A DNA stretch of 64,000 nucleotides from Nesterenkonia alkaliphila (GTDB lineage: Bacteria; Actinomycetota; Actinomycetes; Actinomycetales; Micrococcaceae): assembly GCF_009758175.1 (NCBI RefSeq), contig NZ_WRPM01000007.1, positions 1 through 64,000 of the forward strand. Direction: 5' to 3'. A program made the position numbers and the translations under genes. Positions 45,523-51,962 of this stretch are shown piece by piece. The notes under the pieces are model-generated. The model was not told the DNA's origin. It did not search any database and saw only the letters and a program-made list of their open reading frames with translations. The stretch's first letter is position 1. Each line of letters begins with the position of its first letter.

Positions 45523-45532
45523 TGTCAGGACA
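45523..45532. promoter_or_regulatory. Autoregulatory GntR operator TGTCAGGACA
   Basis: TGTC-N2-GACA dyad 26 bp upstream of the gntR start codon, matching the two sites at 40168-40179 and 41933-41942. Confidence 0.55.
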
Positions 45533-45539
45533 TTGCAGC

Positions 45540-45736
45540 AATTCTGCCACAGTCCTGCCCGGTGCTAGCGGCCACGGCGGCATGCCTGCGAAGGGCAGGC
45601 TGGCCAGGAGGTCAGCTACGACGACGCCGCAGCCCGCCAGCAGCGGGGGAGTAGCCAGAGTGCCCCACCAGTCCTCGGCATGGGTGAACAGGATGAGTCC
45701 CAGCACCACCCGCAGAATCAGCAGCCCAAGTTCCAC
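45540..45736 (-). pseudogene. Relic of a DoxX-like membrane protein
   Basis: On the minus strand from 45736, MELGLLILRVVLGLILFTHA is a good DoxX first helix. It is followed directly by GCGVVVADLLASLPFAG-like fragments of a later helix; the middle is missing and the frame then runs into the gntR promoter. Read as a deleted gene copy. Confidence 0.4.
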
Positions 45737-45885
45737 CGCGGCCTCCTGCTCGTTCCGGACGACTCCCGCCCTGTGCCACGCGAGTTGTGTCCCTGACTCG
45801 CCCGGCTTTCTGGGCCCAGTGATGCCGCCCCGTAAGCCGAGTCCTCACTGGCCGGCGGACCGTCGCTACCCGGTACGCCGGCCAG

Positions 45886-46133
45886 GTTGCTTGGAGCGGG
45901 CGCATAGCCGCGATCTCGTCGCTGTGGAGGGCCTTCTCCACTTCAAGATCGTAGTGGGCCTGGACGTTGCTACAGAAACGCTCGCTCATGCCGAAATAGC
46001 GGGAGAGCCGAACTGCAGTGTGGCTGGGGAGGCGCAAGCCGATACCGGGAGATGCCCCTGGTGTCTCTCGCAATACGTTGTTGGCCCAGGAAGCGGCACC
46101 GACGGGGTTCCGACTGGGCTTGGGCGGCGTCGT
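45886..46133 (-). pseudogene. Degraded higA copy with attached 71-bp repeat
   Basis: The minus strand encodes TAVRLSRYFGMSERF and HYDLEVEKALHSDEIAAMR, nearly the same as the intact HigA at 48449-48742. The N-terminal half is mostly deleted; a short piece (about 46027-46052) matches the region near 48659-48684. The sequence then jumps to a 71-bp block (46063-46133) matching 49071-49141, which lies upstream of the intact higB. higB itself is lost. The flanking 45737-45885 holds nothing I recognise. Confidence 0.75.
46063..46133. repeat. 71-bp repeat, copy 1 (partner at 49071-49141)
   Basis: Ungapped match, about 56 of 71 positions identical by eye, ending in GGGCGGCGTCGT. A shorter third copy of the right end (CGGGGCTCCAACTGGGG, then the 11-mer) is at 57891-57923. 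Confidence 0.7.
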
Positions 46134-46206
46134 GGGGTATTGGCCGGCTGTGCCGCCTCAGCTACTGTGAGGGCTGTAGATGTGATCCACAGTGAGGTGG
46201 AGGGTG

Positions 46207-47190
46207 ATGACTGATCGCAGTGAGCAGACGGTAGGGCGGCCGCTGATGAAGGCTGTGCGGCAAGAGGTCTTCGGTGGCCCTGAGGTGCTGCAGCTGGTGG
46301 AGGTGCCGCGGCCGCAGCCGGGCATCAGCGAGGTGCTGGTCCGGGTACACGCAGCAGGGGTGAACCCCACGGATTGGAAGCACCGGGCGGCCCGGCGGTT
46401 CCTGGGGAACCCTCCGTACACCCTCGGCTGGGATGTCTCCGGGACAGTTGAGGAGATGGGGCTCGGGGTCACCATCCACAAGCCAGGCGACGAGGTCTAC
46501 GGCATGCTGCGCTATCCCCACGGGGCGGGCTCCCATGCCGAATATGTGATCGCCCCGGCACGGGCGTTGGTGCCCAAACCCGCCGGCCTGAACCATGTAC
46601 AGGCCGGCGCGATCCCGCTGGCCGCACTGACTGCATGGCAGTCCCTGGTGGATACGGCCGGTCTCGGCCCAGGAGACCGGGTGCTGATCCATGCAGCCGC
46701 CGGGGGAGTAGGTCACTTGGCAGTCCAGGTGGCCAAAGCCCGGGGTGCCTATGTGATCGGCACAGCCAGTGCGGGCAAGCACGGCTTTGTCCAGGGACTG
46801 GGTGCCGATGAGATGGTGGACTACCGGCACACCGACTTCACCGAAGTGGTCAAAGACGTTGACGTGGTTCTGGACACTATCGGCGGCGACTACCAGCTGC
46901 GCTCATTGGAGTGCCTGCGGCAGGGGGGAACCCTAGTCTCCCTGCTGCCCAAGCCCGCTGAGGGCCTCTACGAGAAGGCCCGCCAGCTCGGCGTACGGGT
47001 GGAGCTCATCCTCGCCGAGGCCGACCGGGCCGGAATGCAGGCCGTCTCTGAGCTGGTGGAGACTGACAAACTGAAGGTCACCATCGCCGACACCTTCCCG
47101 CTCGCGGAAGCAGCACGCGCCCATGAGGCCGGGGAGACCGGGCGCACCACGGGCAAACTGGTACTCACCGTCGCAGCCTGGGGTAAGTAA
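46207..47190 (+). CDS. NADP-dependent quinone oxidoreductase (zinc-free MDR family)
   Basis: 327 aa from the ATG at 46207 behind GGAGGG; an internal ATG (MKAVRQEVFGGPEVL, 46246) is the more classical family start. GVNPTDWKHRA, LGWDVSGTVEEMG, AAAGGVGHLAVQVAKARGAYVIG (NADPH fold), VDVVLDTIGGDYQLRS. No zinc-binding Cys runs, as expected for this branch. Its 3' end overlaps the convergent pRiA4b-like gene by 26 bp. Confidence 0.88.
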   Translation: MTDRSEQTVGRPLMKAVRQEVFGGPEVLQLVEVPRPQPGISEVLVRVHAAGVNPTDWKHRAARRFLGNPPYTLGWDVSGTVEEMGLGVTIHKPGDEVYGMLRYPHGAGSHAEYVIAPARALVPKPAGLNHVQAGAIPLAALTAWQSLVDTAGLGPGDRVLIHAAAGGVGHLAVQVAKARGAYVIGTASAGKHGFVQGLGADEMVDYRHTDFTEVVKDVDVVLDTIGGDYQLRSLECLRQGGTLVSLLPKPAEGLYEKARQLGVRVELILAEADRAGMQAVSELVETDKLKVTIADTFPLAEAARAHEAGETGRTTGKLVLTVAAWGK

Positions 47191-48427
47191 CGGTGATGCC
47201 TTCGGCGGCCAGCAGTTGCCGGACCCGCCCGAGTTTCCGGTCCGTGGAGAAGAGTTCCCACGCCATTGAGAGGCTCTCTTCGCGAAGGAGTGCACGGAAG
47301 GCCCGGAAAGCACCGCGGCCCTCGATTGCGCTCTCTATCCGTTCTCTGAGTTCGAGGTTGGGCATCTGCTGCCGGGCGAATGCAGCCATATCCTCCCAGC
47401 CTTCGTGTGAGTCGAGGGGTTCCAACCAGAGCCATCGGCTGGGGTCCAGGGCGATATCGATGGCGGCGTCCTTGCCCACCAACGCGGGATCAGTGAGACT
47501 TCTGGGATAGGCCTCCCCGGTGTTGCGGTCCACATACGCACCCGTGGCGAGGTCGGGGTCCCCCTCCAGCAGCGAGCTGAGGAGCTCAAGATCGACAGGC
47601 GGGGGCACCTCCTCCAACGGCTCACCGCGCAGATGAGCCAGAAGCAGGTCCGCAAGCTCCTGGTCCCCGGGGAAGCCCCGGACGATCAGCCGGTTGATCA
47701 CAGAAAATGCCGCGTCCGCGGCGTCGTCGTGCGCCTGCTCCAACGCCATCAGTATGCCCTGGCCCACCTGCTGCAGGGCGTGGTCGATCTCCCGCCCGAT
47801 GATTGCCGCCATGAGCGCTTCAGCGTCGGCAGCTGCTGTGGCGCTTCGCAGTTCCGTGGGATCAAGCTGGGGAAGCTGGCGGTGGTCAGGCCACTGGCCG
47901 ATGAGCATCGGGTGGGGGTCGCGCGGGCGGCGAGGGGTACGCCCCTGTCCGTCATCATCCTCCCACCGACGCCCGTACTGATCAGGAATGGTCCTCCACC
48001 CCCAGTACGGTAAGGGAGTTGTGGGCTGTATCCCGAGCGTTTCTAGCGGATCGACTTTCTCCGAACCAACAGTGCAGCGGTGCCTCCAGCCGTCACCGAG
48101 GTCGAACTCGAACTGGAACTCATCCCCGGGATGGACCGTTGCTGCGACCCTGGCCCTAGCAAAGTCAAGAGGGCGAAGCAGAGGCCCGGCCATAGCCCCT
48201 GCTAACCCACGTCCTGTCTCCTCATCGGTGAACACCCGGCCATCAGCCAGAGTGAACACGGACAGGTGCGCCCGGTCCCATCGGGCGAACCCATCATTAA
48301 TGGCGTGGGCCAGATCCTCAAAAGTGTGTGAGGGGCCTACCGCAAAGATCCGTCCGGGCCAGGGCCAGAGGTCCTGGCCGCGCCCACCCAGCAGCTCCAC
48401 AGTGATGGATAACCAGTTCTTTGCCAT
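47165..48427 (-). CDS. pRiA4b ORF-3-like / UPF0158 fusion protein, copy 1
   Basis: 420 aa. Residues ~1-190 match the plasmid pRiA4b ORF-3 family: WPWPGRIFAVGPSHTFEDLA, DEFQFEFDLGDGWRHRC and YWGWRTIPDQYGRRW. A middle helical part follows. The C-terminus resembles UPF0158 (IESAIEGRGAFRAFRALL). Function unknown. A near-identical paralogue lies at 50574-51827; the two bracket higBA and a DUF4143 ATPase. Its last codons overlap the quinone oxidoreductase 3' end. Confidence 0.8.
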   Translation of the reverse strand: MAKNWLSITVELLGGRGQDLWPWPGRIFAVGPSHTFEDLAHAINDGFARWDRAHLSVFTLADGRVFTDEETGRGLAGAMAGPLLRPLDFARARVAATVHPGDEFQFEFDLGDGWRHRCTVGSEKVDPLETLGIQPTTPLPYWGWRTIPDQYGRRWEDDDGQGRTPRRPRDPHPMLIGQWPDHRQLPQLDPTELRSATAAADAEALMAAIIGREIDHALQQVGQGILMALEQAHDDAADAAFSVINRLIVRGFPGDQELADLLLAHLRGEPLEEVPPPVDLELLSSLLEGDPDLATGAYVDRNTGEAYPRSLTDPALVGKDAAIDIALDPSRWLWLEPLDSHEGWEDMAAFARQQMPNLELRERIESAIEGRGAFRAFRALLREESLSMAWELFSTDRKLGRVRQLLAAEGITVTYPRLRR

Positions 48428-48448
48428 ACCCCCATGGTGCCACGGGCG

Positions 48449-48742
48449 TTAGGCTGCTTGGAGCGGGCGGATAGCCTCGATCTGGTCACTGTGGAGGGCC
48501 TTCTCCACTTCAAGATCATAGTGAGACTGAGCGTTGGTCCAGAAGCGCTCACTCATGCTGAAGTACCGGGAGAGCCGAACTGCGGTCGCGGGGGTGATGC
48601 CGCGCTTGCCATGGACGATCGCGTTGATCCGCGCGGGGTCCACTCCAATGTCTTTGGCAAGCCGGTACTGGGAGATGCCCATGGGCTTGAGGAACTCCTC
48701 CAGCAGGATCTCGCCAGGGTGTGCGTGATGGGTCGGGCTCAT
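48449..48742 (-). CDS. higA: HigA-type antitoxin
   Basis: 97 aa, start placed at MSPTHHAHPGEILLEEFL (48742). XRE helix-turn-helix: ISQYRLAKDIGVDPARINAI and TPATAVRLSRYFSMSERFW. The toxin gene precedes the antitoxin gene in transcription order, the usual higBA layout, with 16 bp between them. Likely represses its own promoter. A degraded paralogue lies at 45886-46133. Confidence 0.88.
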   Translation of the reverse strand: MSPTHHAHPGEILLEEFLKPMGISQYRLAKDIGVDPARINAIVHGKRGITPATAVRLSRYFSMSERFWTNAQSHYDLEVEKALHSDQIEAIRPLQAA

Positions 48743-48758
48743 GCGTACGGCTCCTTTC

Positions 48759-49040
48759 TCAGTGGTAGTCGGTGATTTCGACATCTGCGGCCCCTGAGCG
48801 GGTCCATGTAAAACAGATGCGCCATTGCTGGTTAATGCGGATGCTGTGCTGTCCCCTTCTGTCGCCAGTGAGGGCTTCGAGCTGATTGGCCGGTGGGATG
48901 CGCAGGTCGTTGAGATTCTCTGCATACTCGATCATGTCGAGCTTGCGAACCGCGACCTTGAGGATTCGTGGGTCGAGTTTCCTGTGTTTTCCCGTTTTCC
49001 ACACCTGTGCCGTAACAGGGTCTTTGAAGGACCGGATCAC
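48759..49040 (-). CDS. higB: HigB/RelE-family toxin
   Basis: 93 aa of normal length, opening MIRSFKDPVTAQVWKTGKHR. Central ARKLDMIEYA-like helices, then LEALTGDRRGQHSIRINQQW and RICFTWTRSGAADVEITDYH match the ribosome-dependent mRNA interferase family. Upstream (49041-49085) lies a CACTAATAGTG palindrome (49061-49071) flanked by TAGCGC elements, a likely HigA operator. Confidence 0.88.
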   Translation of the reverse strand: MIRSFKDPVTAQVWKTGKHRKLDPRILKVAVRKLDMIEYAENLNDLRIPPANQLEALTGDRRGQHSIRINQQWRICFTWTRSGAADVEITDYH

Positions 49041-49070
49041 GCTTATACTATAGCGCTACGCACTAATAGT

Positions 49071-49141
49071 GTCTAGCGCAATGCCTTGTTGGCCCGGGCA
49101 GAGACGCCGACCGGGCTCAAACTGGGGCTGGGCGGCGTCGT
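49071..49141. repeat. 71-bp repeat, copy 2
   Basis: Matches 46063-46133 without gaps. Here it lies between the higBA promoter and the iteron array of the next gene, and ends in the recurrent 11-mer (49131-49141). Confidence 0.7.
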
Positions 49142-49158
49142 CATATCTCAGGTTATCC

Positions 49159-49250
49159 CTCGAAAGTGTTCGGCAAGTCCCCTCGAAAATGCGCAAAAAC
49201 TTGTCTCGAGATTGTGCACAGAGTAGGCTCGATGTTGTGCACAGGGAAGC
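49159..49250 (+). promoter_or_regulatory. Four 23-bp iterons upstream of the DUF4143 ATPase
   Basis: CTCGA recurs at exactly 49159, 49182, 49205 and 49228, a constant 23-bp period. Each is followed by a related core; units 3 and 4 share TTGTGCACAG, and units 1 and 2 carry diverged versions (AGTGTTCGGC, AATGCGCAAA). The last unit ends 6 bp before the ATG, so a bound protein would block transcription or translation initiation. Likely an operator array, possibly for the downstream product. Confidence 0.75.
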
Positions 49251-49256
49251 GAGAGC

Positions 49257-50537
49257 ATGATGTCGGCACTTACTGCAGAGGTTCCCCGGCGGCTTGAGGA
49301 AGTTGTCCGGGCGCGCCTTCGGGAAACCCCCGTTCTGGTGATCAGTGGGCCTCGTACAGTAGGCAAGAGCACTGTGCTGCGGGCATTGGCACAGCAGCTC
49401 GAAGCCTCGATCTTGGATCTGGACGACCTCGCGACTCGAGAGCTGGTGGAGGATGATCCTGGGTACTTCATGAGCGGGGAGCCGCCTATCCTCGTCGATG
49501 AGTACCAGAGGGTTCCCCAGGTGCTGGCGGCGATCAAAGCGGAGCTTAACAAGGGCCAGTCCCCTGGACAGTATCTGCTCACCGGCTCCACCCGGTACGG
49601 CAGTCTCCCGCAGGTGGCAACTTATCTGACTGGACGAGTACAGACCCTGGACCTCTATCCCCTGTCCCAGGGTGAGATTTCGGGAACTCACGAATCCTTT
49701 CTGGAGACCGCGCTCAGGAATCCTGCTGAGTTGGTAAGCCGTGATCCCTCGCGTACTACTCGTGAGGAGTACACCGAGCGTGTCTGTGCAGGTGGTTTTC
49801 CGGTTGCTCTTCGTTCTCCCTCGGTGACCGCCCGGCGGCGCTGGTACAACGACTTCATCAACCTAGTGGTGACCAAAGACGTGGTGGAACTGACGCGGAT
49901 ACGTCAGCGAGCCCAGCTGCCTCACCTGCTGCGCCGGCTGGCCAGCCAAACCGGCCAGCTGGTGAACATGAGTGAAGTCTCCCAGGATGTGAAACTCGAC
50001 CGGTCTACCGCGGAGCGCTACACCACACTGCTGGAAGCGGTGTTCCTGGTGCATCGGTTGCCTGCCTGGGGTACCACACTGGGATCCCGGATCACCCGGA
50101 ACCCCAAACTGCACATGGTTGACACGGGCGTTGCTGCGCACTTACTGGGCCTGACGCCCCAGAAGCTCGCTGCACGGAATCCTTCTGCGCTCACCGAGTT
50201 TGGGCACCTGCTGGAAACCTTCGCCGTGAATGAGGTGATGAAGCAGGCAACCTGGTCAGAGGAACTCATTGAGCTGGGCCACTTCCATACTCACGATCAT
50301 GATGAAGTGGACTTAGTCCTTGAAACATATGACGGGCGTGTGCTGGGGATCGAGGTCAAGGCGTCAGGCCGGGTGCCCGGCAAAGACTTCTCCGCACTGC
50401 GCATGCTCGGCAGAAAAGCGGGTAGCCGGTTCCTCGGCGGAATCGTGCTCTATCTCGGTTCACGGAGCTACAGCTACGAAGACAATCTGCACGCACTGCC
50501 ATTAGACACCCTCTGGCAACCGGGGCGGCAGCAGTAA
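49257..50537 (+). CDS. ATP-binding protein with AAA_14 and DUF4143 domains
   Basis: 426 aa. Walker A-type VISGPRTVGKSTVLRALA, Walker B-like PPILVDEYQRVP, sensor LLTGSTRYGS, then the DUF4143 part with TARRRWYNDFINLVVTKDV and a late nuclease-like block HDEVDLVLETYDGRVLGIEVKASG, which carries a D-(x)n-E-x-K pattern as in PD-(D/E)xK folds. These ATPases are widespread and variable in copy number; their role is unknown, possibly TA-like or defensive. Embedded between paralogous repeats with higBA. Confidence 0.87.
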   Translation: MMSALTAEVPRRLEEVVRARLRETPVLVISGPRTVGKSTVLRALAQQLEASILDLDDLATRELVEDDPGYFMSGEPPILVDEYQRVPQVLAAIKAELNKGQSPGQYLLTGSTRYGSLPQVATYLTGRVQTLDLYPLSQGEISGTHESFLETALRNPAELVSRDPSRTTREEYTERVCAGGFPVALRSPSVTARRRWYNDFINLVVTKDVVELTRIRQRAQLPHLLRRLASQTGQLVNMSEVSQDVKLDRSTAERYTTLLEAVFLVHRLPAWGTTLGSRITRNPKLHMVDTGVAAHLLGLTPQKLAARNPSALTEFGHLLETFAVNEVMKQATWSEELIELGHFHTHDHDEVDLVLETYDGRVLGIEVKASGRVPGKDFSALRMLGRKAGSRFLGGIVLYLGSRSYSYEDNLHALPLDTLWQPGRQQ

Positions 50538-50573
50538 TCCCGGGATAATCCTGCACTGTACTGTCCAGTCAGT

Positions 50574-51827
50574 TCAGGCGGGGTGAGTGACGGTGATCCC
50601 TTCGGCGGCCAGCAACTGCCGGGCCCGGCCGATTCTCCGGTCTGCGGAGAAGAGTTCCCATGCCTCGGAGAGCCCCTCTTCGCGGAGAAGCGCACGGAAG
50701 GCCCGGAAAGCACCACGGCCCTCGATTGCGCTCTCCATCCGTTCTTTGAGTTCGAGGTTGTGCACCTGCTGCCGAGCAAAAGCAGCCATATCCTCCCAGG
50801 CTTTGCGGGAGTCGATGTGTTCCAACCAGAGCCACCGGCTGGGATCCTGGTCGGTATCGATGGTAGCGTCCTCGCCCACCATTGCAGGATCGGTGAGACT
50901 GCCGGGATAGACCTCCCCGGTGTGGCGGTCCACATAAGCGCCTGAGGAAAGGCCAGGGTCCCCCTCCAGCAGGGAGCTGAGGAGCTCAAGATCCACCGGC
51001 AGCGCCTCCCCCTCCAACGGCACGCCGCGCAGACGGGCTAGAAGCAGGTCCGCAAGCTCCTGGTCTCCGGGGAAGCCCCGGAAGATGAGCCGATTGATCA
51101 CAGAAAAGGTCGCGTCCGCGGCGTCGTCAGGCTTCTGTTCTATCGCCATCAGCATGCCCTGGCCCACCTGCTGCAATGCGTCGTCTATCAACCGGCCGCT
51201 GACTGCCGCCAAGAAGGCCTCAGCGTCGCAAGATGCAGCGGCGCTGCGGAGTTCTTCCGCCTCAAGCTGGGGGAGCTGGCGGTGGTTAGGCCACTGACCG
51301 GTGAGCATCGTGTGGGGCTCGCGCGGACGGCGAGGGGTGCGTCCCTGCCCGTCATCATCCTCCCACCGGCGCCCGTACTGATCAGGGATAGTCCCCCACC
51401 CCCAGTACGGCAGGGGAGTTTTGGGCTGGATCCCGAGTGTCTTCAGCGGATCGACTTTCTCTGAACCAACAGTGCAACGGTGCATCCAGCCGTCACCGAG
51501 GTCGAACTCGAACTGGAACTCATCCCCGGGGCGGACCGTTTCTGCGACCTTCGTCCTAGCAAAGTCAAGGGGGCGGAGCAGAGGTCCGGCCATAGCACCT
51601 GCCAGCTCATTTCCAGTCTTCTCATCGGTGAGCACCTGGCCGTCCATCAGAGTGAACACGGACAGGTGCGCCCGGTCCCATCGGGCAAAACCATCGTTGA
51701 TGGCGTGGGCCAGATCCTCAAAAGTGTGTGAGGGGCCTACCGCAAAAATCCGTCCCGGCCAGGGCCAGAGATCCTGGCCGCGCCCACCCAGCAGCTCCAC
51801 GGTGATCGACAACCAGTTCTTCGCCAT
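50574..51827 (-). CDS. pRiA4b ORF-3-like / UPF0158 fusion protein, copy 2
   Basis: 417 aa from the ATG at 51827 (MAKNWLSITVELLGGRG); longer upstream frames lack support. Very similar to the copy at 47165-48427 over its whole length, in DNA as well as protein. It differs mainly in the middle helical part and at the last residues (ITVTHPA against ITVTYPRLRR). The two form a direct repeat of about 1.25 kb, 2.15 kb apart. Divergent from the SNF2 helicase gene. Confidence 0.8.
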   Translation of the reverse strand: MAKNWLSITVELLGGRGQDLWPWPGRIFAVGPSHTFEDLAHAINDGFARWDRAHLSVFTLMDGQVLTDEKTGNELAGAMAGPLLRPLDFARTKVAETVRPGDEFQFEFDLGDGWMHRCTVGSEKVDPLKTLGIQPKTPLPYWGWGTIPDQYGRRWEDDDGQGRTPRRPREPHTMLTGQWPNHRQLPQLEAEELRSAAASCDAEAFLAAVSGRLIDDALQQVGQGMLMAIEQKPDDAADATFSVINRLIFRGFPGDQELADLLLARLRGVPLEGEALPVDLELLSSLLEGDPGLSSGAYVDRHTGEVYPGSLTDPAMVGEDATIDTDQDPSRWLWLEHIDSRKAWEDMAAFARQQVHNLELKERMESAIEGRGAFRAFRALLREEGLSEAWELFSADRRIGRARQLLAAEGITVTHPA

Positions 51828-51962
51828 GCCCCCATAGTGCCACGGGGGCCAGGGCTGTCCGTGACCAGGTGCTGGCCGGCGGTGTTGGCCTGCGCTGCTT
51901 CCGCCTCCGGTAGGGTATGAGGGTTCTCGACCTGCGCAGCGAGGAATGGAGGGGCGCACAGG

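Noticed and set aside
45612-46073. A 153-aa minus-strand gene
   Set aside because: Only ~44 residues match HigA; the rest is out-of-context sequence, so it is a relic.
49056-49691. Long minus-strand frame opposite the ATPase
   Set aside because: Shadow frame; the plus strand encodes a clear AAA_14/DUF4143 protein with its own regulatory array.
47165-51827. pRiA4b-like genes as transposases of a composite transposon
   Set aside because: No transposase motif, terminal inverted repeats or target duplications seen; the family is not a proven transposase.
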